DNA of 64,000 nt. Source: an uncultured Eubacterium sp. (GTDB lineage: Bacteria; Bacillota; Clostridia; Lachnospirales; Lachnospiraceae). Of the stretch, positions 55,654-64,000 are shown piece after piece. The stretch's first letter is position 1. Each line of letters begins with the position of its first letter. A program made the position numbers and the translations under genes. The notes beneath the pieces were generated by a model. It saw nothing but the letters and a program-made list of their open reading frames with translations. It searched no databases and had not been told where the DNA came from. The stretch is from the NCBI GenBank assembly GCA_900548465.1, contig URKY01000001.1:137479-201478 (forward strand), read 5' to 3'.

Positions 55654-55697
55654 TTGCAAAACGATTTATAAAGTGTTATATTAGTCACAGTTAGTGA
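55654..55697 (+). promoter_or_regulatory. Promoter before the nitroreductase/pfl genes
   Basis: TTGCAA (55654-55659), a 17-base spacer and TATATT (55677-55682). TCAC-N5-GTGA (55685-55697) overlaps the expected start site and may be a second, weaker regulator site. Confidence 0.65.
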
Positions 55698-55778
55698 AAA
55701 TGATAGTTATTTGTAGGATTGCGTCTTGCAAAGAGTTACCATTTAAGAGAACTAACGAATACCAAAGGAGGTATGTTT

Positions 55779-56315
55779 ATGGATGCAATTACATGTATAA
55801 AGACAAGAAGAAGTGTTAGAAAGTTCAAGAATGAAGAAATCTCAAAAGACATTATTGAAGATCTGGTGCTTGCAGCTTCATATGCACCTTCTTGGAAAAA
55901 TACTCAGACTACCCGTTATATTGCAATAACGGACTCTCACATAAGACAGCGTTTGGCTGATGAGTGTTGCGGAGCACATAATCAGGAGATTATAAGCAAT
56001 GCACCAATGCTTGTTGCCACTACAATAGTAGACAAGCGTTCAGGATTTGAGAGAGATGGAAGTTATTCAACTTCAAGAGAAGATAATTGGCAGGCATTTG
56101 ATAATGGTATTGCCACACAGACATTTTGTCTGGCAGCTAAGGACAAGGGACTTGGCACAGTAATAATGGGCTTGTATGACATTAACAAAGCAGAAGAAAT
56201 CTTAGAAGTACCGGAAGGACAGTTACTTATGGCTCTTATTGCCGTAGGATATCCTGATGAAGAACCATCGGTACCAAAGAAAAAGACGGTTGAAGATTTA
56301 CTTATGTTTCGTTAG
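55779..56315 (+). CDS. Nitroreductase family flavoprotein
   Basis: This 178-residue protein shows the nitroreductase-fold signatures: IKTRRSVRKFKNEEIS for FMN phosphate, the ASYAPSWKNTQTTRYI segment and the GLGTVIMG loop near the C-terminus. It likely reduces quinones, flavins or nitro compounds with NAD(P)H. The ATG at 55779 follows AAAGGAGG by seven bases; ATG 55773 is too close. It is 58 bases before pflB and may share its promoter and Crp/Fnr-type control. Confidence 0.88.
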   Translation: MDAITCIKTRRSVRKFKNEEISKDIIEDLVLAASYAPSWKNTQTTRYIAITDSHIRQRLADECCGAHNQEIISNAPMLVATTIVDKRSGFERDGSYSTSREDNWQAFDNGIATQTFCLAAKDKGLGTVIMGLYDINKAEEILEVPEGQLLMALIAVGYPDEEPSVPKKKTVEDLLMFR

Positions 56316-56373
56316 TCATTACTAATATATAAATTTTAAGCTTTACATTTATTTTTTAGGAGGAAGAACAGAG

Positions 56374-58446
56374 ATGAGAGAAGAATGGACAGGATTCACT
56401 AGTGGCGCTTGGGAAAAAGAAATCAACGTCAGAGATTTTATCCAGAAGAACTACACACCATATGATGGTGATGCAAGTTTCTTGGCAGGACCTACACAGA
56501 ACACAAAGGACTTATGGGAACAGGTTCTTGACCTTCAGAAACAGGAAAGAGCAGCAGGTGGTGTTCTTGATATGGATACAAAGGTTGTATCAACAATTAC
56601 ATCACACGGTGCTGGATATTTAAACAAAGATAAAGAAACTATCGTTGGTTTCCAGACAGATAAGCCATTTAAGAGAAGTCTTCAGGTTAACGGTGGTATC
56701 CGTATGGCAACAAAGGCTTGTAGCGATAACGGATATGAAGTAGATCCTGAAATCGTAGATTTCTATACAAACTACAGAAAGACACATAACGCAGGCGTAT
56801 TTGATGCTTACACACCTGAAATCAGAACATGTAGAACAAACCATATCGTAACAGGTCTTCCTGATGCTTACGGACGTGGACGTATCATCGGTGACTACAG
56901 AAGAGTTGCTTTATATGGTGTTGATACACTTATCGTTGATAAGGAAGCTCAGAAGGCAGGTACTCCAACAGAAATGAGACCTGACGTAATTCGTGATAGA
57001 GAAGAATACTCAGAACAGATCAGAGCACTTAAGGAATTAAAAGAATTAGGTAAGATTTACGGATTCGATATTTCAAGACCTGCTCAGAACGTTCAGGAAG
57101 CTATTCAGTGGTTATATCTTGGATACTTAGCAGCAGTTAAGGAACAGAATGGTGCAGCTATGTCACTTGGACGTACATCAACATTCATCGACTGCTACGC
57201 TCAGAGAGATTTAGCTAACGGAACATTTACAGAAGAACAGATTCAGGAATTCATCGATCACTTCATCATGAAGTTAAGATGTGTTAAGTTCGCAAGAACA
57301 CCTGAATATAACTCAATTTTCGCCGGCGATCCTGTATGGGTTACAGAATCAATCGGTGGTGTAGGTATCGACGGACGTCATATGGTAACAAAGACATCAT
57401 TCAGATATCTTCATACATTAGAAAACTTAGGTGCAGCTCCAGAACCAAACTTAACAGTTCTTTGGTCAACAAGACTTCCGGAAGAATTCAAGAAATACTG
57501 TGCTAAGATTTCTATTGAATACTCATCAATTCAGTACGAAAACGATGACTTAATGAGACAGTACAATGGTGATGACTACGGAATCGCTTGTTGTGTATCT
57601 CCAATGAGAATTGGTAAGGAAATGCAGTTCTTCGGAGCTAGAGCAAACCTTGCAAAATGTTTACTTTACGCTATCAACGGTGGTGTTGATGAAAAGACTA
57701 AGGTTCAGGTAGGACCTAAGTACAGACCAATCACAGCTGAATACCTTGATTACGATGAAGTAATGGAAAGATATGAAGACATGATGAAATGGTTAGCAGG
57801 AGTATATGTAAATGCTCTTAACATCATTCATTACATGCATGATAAATATTCATACGAAAGAATTCAGTTAGCATTACATGATGCTCACGTTAAGAGATGG
57901 TTCGCAACAGGTGTTGCAGGACTTTCAGTAGTAGCTGACTCACTTTCAGCTATTAAGTATGCTAAGGTTAAAGCAATCAGAGATGAAGATGGAATCGTAG
58001 TTGATTACGAAGTTGAAGGAGATTTCCCTAAATACGGAAACGACGATGACAGAGTTGATAGCCTTGCAGTAATGATCGTTGACAAGTTTATGGGATACTT
58101 AAGACAGAACTACACATACAGAGACAGTGTTCCAACACAGTCAATTCTTACTATTACATCAAACGTAACATATGGTAAGAACACAGGTAACACACCTGAC
58201 GGAAGAAAGGCTGGACAGCCATTTGCACCAGGTGCTAACCCACTTCACGGAAGAGACACACACGGTGCTGTATCTTCATTAGCATCAGTTGCTAAGATCC
58301 CATTTGAGAACGCTAGAGATGGTATCTCAGATACATTTACAGTAGTTCCGGATGCTCTTGGAAAAGATTGTCAGGTATTTACAGGTGATCTTGATGCAGA
58401 TGATCTTGGACTTGATATCGACGAATTAATCAAGTTAACACACTAA
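56374..58446 (+). CDS. pflB: Pyruvate formate-lyase catalytic core lacking its glycyl radical domain
   Basis: This 690-residue protein converts pyruvate plus CoA to acetyl-CoA plus formate. It carries the catalytic pair Cys406-Cys407 in [12 protein letters not shown] and the [16 protein letters not shown] block. Compared with usual PFL (about 750-760 residues), it stops after VVPDALGKD plus some 20 unrelated acidic residues, so the C-terminal glycyl radical segment (with RVSGYA) is absent. That segment is a separate gene at 59254. GGAGG precedes the ATG. The gene is not frameshifted: the C-terminus ends cleanly in a stop and pflA follows 27 bases later. The small protein should dock and supply the radical. 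Confidence 0.92.
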   Translation: MREEWTGFTSGAWEKEINVRDFIQKNYTPYDGDASFLAGPTQNTKDLWEQVLDLQKQERAAGGVLDMDTKVVSTITSHGAGYLNKDKETIVGFQTDKPFKRSLQVNGGIRMATKACSDNGYEVDPEIVDFYTNYRKTHNAGVFDAYTPEIRTCRTNHIVTGLPDAYGRGRIIGDYRRVALYGVDTLIVDKEAQKAGTPTEMRPDVIRDREEYSEQIRALKELKELGKIYGFDISRPAQNVQEAIQWLYLGYLAAVKEQNGAAMSLGRTSTFIDCYAQRDLANGTFTEEQIQEFIDHFIMKLRCVKFARTPEYNSIFAGDPVWVTESIGGVGIDGRHMVTKTSFRYLHTLENLGAAPEPNLTVLWSTRLPEEFKKYCAKISIEYSSIQYENDDLMRQYNGDDYGIACCVSPMRIGKEMQFFGARANLAKCLLYAINGGVDEKTKVQVGPKYRPITAEYLDYDEVMERYEDMMKWLAGVYVNALNIIHYMHDKYSYERIQLALHDAHVKRWFATGVAGLSVVADSLSAIKYAKVKAIRDEDGIVVDYEVEGDFPKYGNDDDRVDSLAVMIVDKFMGYLRQNYTYRDSVPTQSILTITSNVTYGKNTGNTPDGRKAGQPFAPGANPLHGRDTHGAVSSLASVAKIPFENARDGISDTFTVVPDALGKDCQVFTGDLDADDLGLDIDELIKLTH

Positions 58447-58473
58447 AATAAATTTATATAAAGGAAATTCAGA

Positions 58474-59241
58474 ATGACTACAGGAATAATTCATTCAATT
58501 GAAAGTTTTGGAACAGTAGATGGTCCGGGAGTAAGATTTGTAGTATTCTTTAAAGGTTGCCCCATGAGATGTGCCTATTGCCACAATCCGGATACTTGGA
58601 CAATGGAAGGCGGAACCAAAATGACTGTGGAAGAAATTCTTCAGCAGTATGAGAAAAAGCGTCCATTCTACGAGACCGGTGGCATTACGGCTACGGGCGG
58701 GGAACCGATGGTACAGATTGATTTCCTTACAGAACTGTTTACTGAATCACACAAAAGAGGGATTAATACCTGTCTGGATACATCAGGCGTAACATTCAGA
58801 CCTGATGATCCGGAATATCTGAAGAAGGTTGATAAATTACTGGAAGTAACCGATTTGGTTATGCTGGATATCAAACATATTAATCCTGAAGAGCACATGA
58901 AGCTGTGCAAACAGCCGAATGAAAATATTTTAGCATTTGCCAGATACCTGAATGATAAAGGTATCAAAATCTGGATAAGACATGTAGTAGTTCCTACTAT
59001 CACAGACAAAGAGAAGTATCTATATGAGTTAGGACTTTTCATTGGACAGTTAAAGATGGTTAAGGCTTTGGATATGTTACCATATCATGATATGGCAAAG
59101 AAGAAGTACAAAGAACTGGGCATGGATTATGTATTAAAAGATATACCGCCGGCTACAAAAGAGCAGGCATTGGCAGCTAGAAATATTGTGCTAAAGGGAT
59201 TCAAGGAATCCAGATTAAAATTATTAGAAGAGAATAAATAG
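58474..59241 (+). CDS. pflA: Pyruvate formate-lyase activating enzyme
   Basis: This 255-residue radical SAM enzyme installs the glycyl radical. The CxxxCxxC cluster is in GCPMRCAYCHNP; GTVDGPGVRFVVFFKG and TATGGEPMVQ are typical. It sits between the two parts of PFL, 27 bases after the catalytic core and 12 before the radical-domain gene, so all three are probably one operon. Its natural substrate here is the small protein encoded next. Confidence 0.95.
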   Translation: MTTGIIHSIESFGTVDGPGVRFVVFFKGCPMRCAYCHNPDTWTMEGGTKMTVEEILQQYEKKRPFYETGGITATGGEPMVQIDFLTELFTESHKRGINTCLDTSGVTFRPDDPEYLKKVDKLLEVTDLVMLDIKHINPEEHMKLCKQPNENILAFARYLNDKGIKIWIRHVVVPTITDKEKYLYELGLFIGQLKMVKALDMLPYHDMAKKKYKELGMDYVLKDIPPATKEQALAARNIVLKGFKESRLKLLEENK

Positions 59242-59253
59242 GAGGTACTTAAA

Positions 59254-59496
59254 ATGGCAGCAAGTGCAAAACAGGTTGATAATTTAGTTTCTTTAATAGA
59301 TGGATACGCTCAAGAAGGAGGATATCATCTTAACGTTAACGTATTAAACAGAGATACATTACTTGATGCTCAGAAGCATCCTGAAAAGTATCCACAGCTT
59401 ACAATCCGTGTATCAGGATACGCTGTAAACTTCATTAAGTTAACAAAAGAACAGCAGGATGATGTTATTAGCAGAACATTCCATCAGAATCTGTAA
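59254..59496 (+). CDS. grcA: Separate glycyl radical domain of pyruvate formate-lyase (GrcA-like)
   Basis: This 80-residue protein matches the C-terminal glycyl radical domain of PFL from start to end: a [19 protein letters not shown] helix, [16 protein letters not shown] with radical Gly55, and [15 protein letters not shown] at the C-terminus. It corresponds to the region missing from the pflB core with almost no overlap. It resembles E. coli YfiD/GrcA, which rescues damaged PFL, but here it appears to be an obligate part. GGAGG lies before the ATG. Confidence 0.92.
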   Translation: MAASAKQVDNLVSLIDGYAQEGGYHLNVNVLNRDTLLDAQKHPEKYPQLTIRVSGYAVNFIKLTKEQQDDVISRTFHQNL

Positions 59497-59552
59497 TAAC
59501 ATTTTATAAAGGAAGAGTTACATCTTTTAGATGTTAATTATTTCAATTAAAA

Positions 59553-59576
59553 AGAGGTCAGCGAGAGCTGACCTCT
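59553..59576. other. Strong hairpin after the pfl operon
   Basis: AGAGGTCAGC-GAGA-GCTGACCTCT is a perfect 10-bp stem with a GNRA-type loop. On plus there is no T-run after it, but an A-run precedes it, so a canonical terminator would be only on minus. It may protect the pfl mRNA 3' end or be an RNA-processing site. Confidence 0.7.
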
Positions 59577-59617
59577 ATTGCTATATAGAAAATATTAAGA
59601 TAAGACGAGGCGGTAAA

Positions 59618-60919
59618 ATGTATAATATAGTATCTAAATTATTGATTTATGGTAATATGCCTAAAGACTCAATTCTGATGGAATTGAGTAGCATCATTAG
59701 AGAATATAAAGGTGAAAGTTATAAGAAAGATGAAATAATAACAAGAATATATCATCAGGTAAAAAGATTGCTGGAAGTAGCAACCGATTATGCTTTTGAC
59801 AAAAACTTATGGCACAATTATCTTACATATATTTTAATTACAAATGAGAATCCCTTTAGTTTGACATGCGAGAAGGTAGGGGCAAATGAAGGAAGCGTAA
59901 ACGATTTTGCCAAAAATGATTTCAAGCAGTTTAAGGCTTTGTTTGACTATGATTTTGAACCTATGGAAAAAGAGTTGGGAATAGATTGCTTCTCAAAACT
60001 TGAAAATTATAAGGCAATTGTTAAACCGGAATTAATGTATAACAAAAATGTTAGTGAGAAAGTAAGAGAATTAAGTGATAAACTTGCACAGTCAAAAGAT
60101 GAAAATGAATTTTTTAATCACGTAACTCAGTTCTATAAAGATTATGGTGTAGGGATGTTTGGCTTGAATAAGGCATTTAGAATAAGCGATGAAACACCAT
60201 TTAGATTCAAAGCAATCAATAATATGGATAAAGTTGTATTAGATGATCTTGTGGGATACGAGATTCAGAAAAAGAAACTTGTGGATAATACTGAAGCTTT
60301 TGTTGAAGGAAGAAAAGCAAATAACTGTCTTCTTTTTGGTGACAGTGGTACAGGAAAATCAACAAGTATTAAAGCAATTGTAAATCAATATTATGATAAA
60401 GGACTTAGAATGATTGAAATTTACAAACATCAGTTTAAGGATTTATCAAATGTAATCGCCCAGATAAAAAACAGAAATTATAAATTTATTATTTATATGG
60501 ATGATTTGTCTTTTGAGGAGTTTGAAATTGAATATAAATTCCTGAAGGCTGTTATTGAAGGTGGAGTAGAGACAAAACCGGAAAATATTTTAATTTATGC
60601 AACATCAAACCGTCGTCACCTTATTAAGGAAACATGGAATGATAGAAGCGATGTTCAGGTAGAAAACGGTATGCACAAGTCAGATACAATGGAAGAAAAA
60701 CTTTCCCTTGTAAATAGATTTGGTGTAACAATTAATTATTCTAAACCGTCACAGAAAGAATATTTTGATATAGCAGTTGAACTCTGCAGACGTCAGGGTG
60801 TTAAAATGAGTGATGAGGAAATCAGAGCTGAAGCAAACAAATGGGAACTAAGTCATGGTGGAATTTCCGGAAGAACAGCCCAGCAGTTTGCAAATTACCT
60901 GGCAGGACAGGAAAAATAA
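59618..60919 (+). CDS. DUF815-family AAA-type ATPase
   Basis: This 433-residue protein has an N-terminal helical region (about residues 1-195) and a C-terminal ATPase domain: the [17 protein letters not shown]alker [15 protein letters not shown]alker B and ATSNRRHLI sensor segment. These are typical of DUF815 ATPases, whose function is not established. The ATG at 59618 follows GAGGCGG. It is 62 bases before the kinase gene and on the same strand, so it may be part of the cassette downstream, or an independent gene. Confidence 0.85.
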   Translation: MYNIVSKLLIYGNMPKDSILMELSSIIREYKGESYKKDEIITRIYHQVKRLLEVATDYAFDKNLWHNYLTYILITNENPFSLTCEKVGANEGSVNDFAKNDFKQFKALFDYDFEPMEKELGIDCFSKLENYKAIVKPELMYNKNVSEKVRELSDKLAQSKDENEFFNHVTQFYKDYGVGMFGLNKAFRISDETPFRFKAINNMDKVVLDDLVGYEIQKKKLVDNTEAFVEGRKANNCLLFGDSGTGKSTSIKAIVNQYYDKGLRMIEIYKHQFKDLSNVIAQIKNRNYKFIIYMDDLSFEEFEIEYKFLKAVIEGGVETKPENILIYATSNRRHLIKETWNDRSDVQVENGMHKSDTMEEKLSLVNRFGVTINYSKPSQKEYFDIAVELCRRQGVKMSDEEIRAEANKWELSHGGISGRTAQQFANYLAGQEK

Positions 60920-60981
60920 TCTGACTAAGACAACACATAATACAGATGTGTACAGAAATAAAATAATTGGGAGTGCAGTGG

Positions 60982-61698
60982 ATGAGAGAAATATACAGTT
61001 TTGGAGATATCCCGGTAGCTGTAGAGTATCGTGGCAAATATTTTGAAAAAAAAAGTAAGGACTATATTACAAGGGGCTTAGAACCGTTGTTTGAAATATT
61101 TGCTACGGATGAAGACTTGAAATATGAGAAGGATCATGCGGAACAAGAGAGTGTTTACAGCAATTCCTATTTGGAATATATTGCTATATACAGAAAGTTT
61201 TGTGAGAAAGCAATTGATTATAATGTGGCACTTTGTCATGGAAGTGTTGTAGAATATGAAGAAAAAGCCTACCTGTTTACAGCACCAAGTGGAACGGGAA
61301 AATCAACTCATACACGTATGTGGAGAGAATATTTTGGAGATAAAGTCAAAATGATAAACGATGATAAACCGCTTCTTAGATTTACGGAGCAGGGGGTGTA
61401 TGTATATGGAACTCCGTGGGATGGAAAACATCATTTATCAATGAATAAAAAGTCAAAATTGCAGGCAATCTGTTTTCTACATCAGGATAAAGAAAATAAA
61501 ATTTTAAAGGCAGATCCAAAACAGGTATTGGCGCTCTTAATGAATCAGATATATCGTCCAAGACAACCGGAAGGAATGTTAAAGACAATGGAATATGTTG
61601 ATTTTATAATAAAAAATGTTCCCATGTATACTATGGGATGCACAATTTCTCACGAAGCAGCCAAAGTTGCTTATGAAGGGATGAGTGTGAACAGGTAA
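60982..61698 (+). CDS. HPr-kinase-like/PEPCK-like kinase
   Basis: This 238-residue protein has a P-loop in TAPSGTGKSTHTRMW and the MINDDKPLLRF segment typical of HprK-like kinases. YGTPWDGKHHLSMN is also conserved. Members in lasso-peptide and other RiPP clusters phosphorylate a peptide Ser, but other HprK-like proteins have other roles. GGGAG lies eight bases before the ATG. It is followed after 36 bases by a PqqD-like gene. Confidence 0.8.
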   Translation: MREIYSFGDIPVAVEYRGKYFEKKSKDYITRGLEPLFEIFATDEDLKYEKDHAEQESVYSNSYLEYIAIYRKFCEKAIDYNVALCHGSVVEYEEKAYLFTAPSGTGKSTHTRMWREYFGDKVKMINDDKPLLRFTEQGVYVYGTPWDGKHHLSMNKKSKLQAICFLHQDKENKILKADPKQVLALLMNQIYRPRQPEGMLKTMEYVDFIIKNVPMYTMGCTISHEAAKVAYEGMSVNR

Positions 61699-61734
61699 AT
61701 ATCCGGAAAAGCAGGAGGACGAAAGGAAAAAATA

Positions 61735-62001
61735 ATGAAAATAAAAGAGGGTTTTTTAATTAGAAAAGTTGGAGAGCAGGCGGTTGTTGTGTCAGTTGGA
61801 GATGCAACAAACATCTTTAATGGAATGATAAGATTGAATGCAACCGGTGAGTTCCTTTGGAACAGAATAATTGATGGAGCAGATAGAGAAGAACTTGTTG
61901 ATGCTTTAGTTTCTGAATATGAAGTAGACAGGGAAAAAGCAGGTGAAGATGTAGATAAATTTATAGCTATATTGTCAAAACCGGGAATTATTGAAGAATA
62001 A
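61735..62001 (+). CDS. PqqD-like protein (RiPP recognition element type)
   Basis: This 88-residue protein has the PqqD fold pattern: FLIRKVGEQAVVV, the LNATGEFLWNRIIDG motif, and a winged helix-like C-terminus. PqqD proteins bind the leader of ribosomally made peptides and present it to modifying enzymes. AAAGGA precedes the ATG. It lies between the HprK-like kinase and the peptidase. Confidence 0.82.
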   Translation: MKIKEGFLIRKVGEQAVVVSVGDATNIFNGMIRLNATGEFLWNRIIDGADREELVDALVSEYEVDREKAGEDVDKFIAILSKPGIIEE

Positions 62002-62035
62002 ATTAGATAACTATTAAAAAAGATGGTGGAAATAT

Positions 62036-62455
62036 ATGAAAGCAATGGGACTGGAAGAAGGAATTAAATTAAATGGATTTCATTTATCTTCAATTGTTGG
62101 CGACAGCATGATGCCACTTTTGCGACAGGGTAAGGATTTGGTTAAGATTGTGGCCCCGCCGGAAAGATTAAAAAAATATGATATTGCTTTGTTTAAGAGA
62201 CCTACAGGACAATATGTATTACACAGGGTTTTTAAGGTAAAGAATGATCACTATATTATATGTGGTGACAATAGATTTTTTAGGGAAAAAGTTCCTTTTG
62301 ATTGGATTGTAGGGGTTGCAGAATCAGTTTATATTGATGATGTGGAATTAAAAGTGACAGATGAAAGACAAATAAAATATGCGAAGAAAGTATACAGGAC
62401 ATTTTGGATAAGAAGAATAAAAAATAAATTAAAAAAATGCTTGCATTCTAAATAA
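62036..62455 (+). CDS. S24/S26-type peptidase
   Basis: This 139-residue protein has the Ser/Lys-type signal peptidase-like fold, with VGDSMMPLLRQGKDL (catalytic Ser in GDSM), YDIALFKRPTGQYVLHRVF (with the Lys/Arg and His region) and the ICGDNRFF block. It is shorter than normal signal peptidase I and lacks an evident N-terminal anchor. It might cleave a leader from a modified peptide. It follows the PqqD gene by 34 bases; its 3' end contains the tRNA-Gln promoter. Confidence 0.78.
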   Translation: MKAMGLEEGIKLNGFHLSSIVGDSMMPLLRQGKDLVKIVAPPERLKKYDIALFKRPTGQYVLHRVFKVKNDHYIICGDNRFFREKVPFDWIVGVAESVYIDDVELKVTDERQIKYAKKVYRTFWIRRIKNKLKKCLHSK

Positions 62456-62469
62456 TGTTGTGATAGAAT
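62441..62469 (+). promoter_or_regulatory. Promoter of tRNA-Gln
   Basis: TTGCAT (62441-62446), a 17-base spacer and TAGAAT (62464-62469), overlapping the end of the peptidase gene, 19 bases before the tRNA. Confidence 0.75.
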
Positions 62470-62488
62470 ATTCTCTGTCGCTAGACAA

Positions 62489-62561
62489 TGGCCCATCGCC
62501 AAATGGTAAGGCACTGGACTCTGACTCCAGCATTTTCAAGGTTCGAATCCTTGTGGGCCAG
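62489..62561 (+). tRNA. tRNA-Gln (anticodon CTG)
   Basis: TGGCCCA pairs with TGGGCCA plus discriminator G, as usual for tRNA-Gln. The anticodon loop CTCTGAC contains CTG. D-loop and GGTTCGAATCC T-arm are normal. CCA is not encoded. Confidence 0.96.
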
Positions 62562-62564
62562 TTA

Positions 62565-62593
62565 AAGATCAACACATTGTGTTGGTCTTTTTT
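62565..62593 (+). terminator. Terminator after tRNA-Gln
   Basis: AAGATCAACACA pairs with TGTGTTGGTCTT with one G-U pair and a short loop, followed by a T8 run. Confidence 0.85.
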
Positions 62594-62736
62594 TTGGTGT
62601 ACTTCCACCCTCCGCAAAGCTACAGACACCGGAAAATATATAAAAATGACACCTCATAAAATTAGGATACTTTTCTATAAAATATATAATTGCTATAATA
62701 TTGCCTAGCGTTAAAAATGAGAAAGGTAGGTCAAAA

Positions 62737-64000
62737 ATGAAAAGATCAAGAATTTTGGCAGTTATATTGTCACTGGCTATGGTATTCAGCATGGCTGGAA
62801 TATCAGGCTTCAATGTATCTGCAGCAGCGAAACTCAATAAGAAAAAAATTACTATTAGCGTAGGCCAGACGGTGAAACTAAAGGTAAAAAAGAACAGCAA
62901 AAAGGTAAAATGGAAATCTTCTAATAAGAAAATTGTTACGGTTTCTAAAAAAGGTAAAATTAAAGGTAAGAAAGTCGGAAAAGCAACTATTACAGCCAAA
63001 ATTGGTAAGAAGAAATTAAAATGTAAAGTAAAAGTAGTTGCAAAGAAAACTAAAAATGACACAACAGTTAAACCGGCAAATCCATCACAGGTACCGGTAG
63101 CAACAACAAAGGCACCGGATAAGCCACAGCCGCCGGTAGCAACAACAAAGGGTCAGGACCAGCCACAGCCACCTGTAACAACAACAAAGGGTCAGGACCA
63201 GCCACAGACACCTGCAGCAACAACAAAGGGTCAGGACCAGCCACAGCCACCTGCAGCAACAACAAAGGGTCAGGACCAGCCACAGACACCTGCAGCAACA
63301 ACAAAGAGTCAGGAACCGGCTACAACAGCTAAGCCGGCAACTCCGGATGATGGAAAGCCATCTCCAAAAGAAGTGTTTGGACAGAATATATTAAATAAAA
63401 AAGGTCTTCAGGTTACTTTTACATGGGGAAGTGACGAAGAAATTATTAACAGCGGACAGGTATTTAATATTTATTATGACGGTGTTGCAGGAGAACAGGG
63501 AGTAGCAGCAGGAGTTATAACACATACATTTGAGACAGAAGGAGAACATAGTATTGTTATCAAGGGCTCACTTAATGGAAAAGAAAGTCAGGGAGTAGAA
63601 CTCAAGGTTACACTTCAAAATAGAGAACCGGGACAGGTATATTGGGCAGCAATCTCAGGTGAACCGGCAGACACATACTTCTATGATGACAATACAGACG
63701 TTAGCGTTGTATCAATTCAGAAGCCTGAATTTGCAAGCGAGACAGGTATTTACATGTCAGTTCTTTCAGGAATTGAATCTGTTACTATTAATGGACAGAA
63801 CGCAGGTTATGCAGTTCAGGGCAGCGGAGTAATTGTATATTTGTCTGCTCTTACAAAGGCAAACAACACAATTACTATTAAGCATGCTGATGGAACATCA
63901 ACAGTTATTATAAAAGATAAAACAAAATCAGGAACAGATGAACCTGATCCAACACAGTCTGTAACAACTAAGAAGGATGACACAAATCCAACACAGCCGG
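62737..64000 (+). CDS. Secreted Big_2 surface protein with Thr/Pro/Gln repeats, 3' end outside window
   Basis: The ATG at 62737 follows AAAGGTAGG. Residues 1-30 are a signal peptide (ILAVILSLAMVFSMAGISG, ending near SAAA). Residues about 30-105 form a Lys-rich Big_2-like domain (KITISVGQTVKLKVK, WKSSNKKIVTV, KVGKATITA). Then comes an Asp/Thr/Pro-rich linker with six repeats of 13 residues (TTKGQDQPQ core; 63091-63324), followed by a beta-rich region (about residues 208-400) and a second Thr/Pro-rich linker at the window edge. It resembles the terminal domain of the giant protein at the other end of the window. Function is unknown, probably surface binding. The frame is open to the last base. 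Confidence 0.85.
   Translation, partial: MKRSRILAVILSLAMVFSMAGISGFNVSAAAKLNKKKITISVGQTVKLKVKKNSKKVKWKSSNKKIVTVSKKGKIKGKKVGKATITAKIGKKKLKCKVKVVAKKTKNDTTVKPANPSQVPVATTKAPDKPQPPVATTKGQDQPQPPVTTTKGQDQPQTPAATTKGQDQPQPPAATTKGQDQPQTPAATTKSQEPATTAKPATPDDGKPSPKEVFGQNILNKKGLQVTFTWGSDEEIINSGQVFNIYYDGVAGEQGVAAGVITHTFETEGEHSIVIKGSLNGKESQGVELKVTLQNREPGQVYWAAISGEPADTYFYDDNTDVSVVSIQKPEFASETGIYMSVLSGIESVTINGQNAGYAVQGSGVIVYLSALTKANNTITIKHADGTSTVIIKDKTKSGTDEPDPTQSVTTKKDDTNPTQP
63091..63324 (+). repeat. Six 39-base coding repeats
   Basis: Units at 63091, 63130, 63169, 63208, 63247 and 63286 each encode 13 residues around ATTKGQDQPQ. The four central units are nearly identical, alternating PP and TP, so the copy number may vary between strains. 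The third codes VTTTKG. Confidence 0.9.

Noticed and set aside
62460..62708. 82-codon plus-strand frame
   Set aside because: It runs through tRNA-Gln and its terminator.
63068..63304. Minus-strand frame of repeated LLLLQVSVAGPDP-like units
   Set aside because: It is the antisense of the 39-base coding repeats; no ribosome site and the plus-strand protein has a signal peptide and Big_2 domain.

Overview
The window looks like chromosomal DNA of an anaerobic, low-G+C Firmicute, most likely a Lachnospiraceae-type gut Clostridium. The evidence is A+T-rich DNA with strong GGAGG ribosome sites, FabK as the enoyl-ACP reductase, a fused AccDA, indolepyruvate:ferredoxin oxidoreductase, pyruvate formate-lyase, a dlt operon, SrtB-type sortase biology, and many consensus sigma-A promoters with 17-base spacers. 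The genus is inferred from gene content only. Almost every gene lies on the plus strand; the exceptions are a tRNA-Tyr/tRNA-Leu pair, a sortase and a Crp/Fnr regulator.

Layout. 1-8.4 kb: 3' part of a giant secreted modular protein (GLUG, Cys-rich and beta-helix-like repeats, YDG, Fn3-like, Big_2). 8.4-11.2 kb: two tRNAs, an LCP-family cell-wall ligase, a 93-residue secreted protein ending in an SPKTG sorting signal, and a convergent class B sortase. 11.4-15 kb: rpiB, a GNAT-like gene and a sodium/solute symporter. 15.1-24.4 kb: a complete fatty-acid operon, fabH-acpP-fabK-fabD-fabG-fabF-accB-fabZ-accC-accDA, followed by a TetR gene. 25-30.3 kb: iorAB, a 300-base hairpin element, an amidohydrolase and an acyl-CoA-ligase-type enzyme. 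30.4-37 kb: a YesM/YesN-type two-component system next to a sugar ABC importer, with an almost identical 41-base box upstream of both units. 37.2-41.7 kb: a decayed YfhO-type gene and a polyamine importer potA-potB-potCD with a fused permease/binding protein. 41.7-46.2 kb: dltABCD plus a 53-codon dltX overlapping the end of dltD. 46.2-52.7 kb: pgsA, tRNA-Phe and tRNA-Gly, a DnaQ-type exonuclease, a 33-residue membrane peptide, a VanW protein, an AIR-synthase-like protein, an Lrp regulator with an aminotransferase, and trmL. 52.7-53.3 kb: a second long hairpin element and a 72-73-base direct repeat array. 53.3-59.5 kb: uracil permease, a Crp/Fnr regulator, a nitroreductase and a pyruvate formate-lyase divided into two genes with pflA between them. 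59.6-62.5 kb: a DUF815 ATPase, then an HprK-like kinase, a PqqD-like protein and an S24/S26-type peptidase. The window ends with tRNA-Gln and the start of another Big_2 surface protein.

The genes point to a fermentative cell. Pyruvate goes to acetyl-CoA plus formate through the split PFL. 2-oxo acids from aromatic amino acids can be oxidised by IorAB, and acetyl-CoA feeds the fab operon. A large share of the window builds the envelope: fatty acids, phosphatidylglycerol (pgsA), D-alanylation of teichoic acids, LCP ligation, sortase and secreted repeat proteins.

The observations most worth following are the split PFL, the hairpin that would bring a distant Shine-Dalgarno next to the fabH start, the duplicated box of the two-component/ABC locus, the kinase/PqqD/peptidase cassette without an obvious precursor, the two long hairpin elements, and small genes (dltX, the SPKTG protein, the 33-residue peptide) that default gene length cut-offs can miss.
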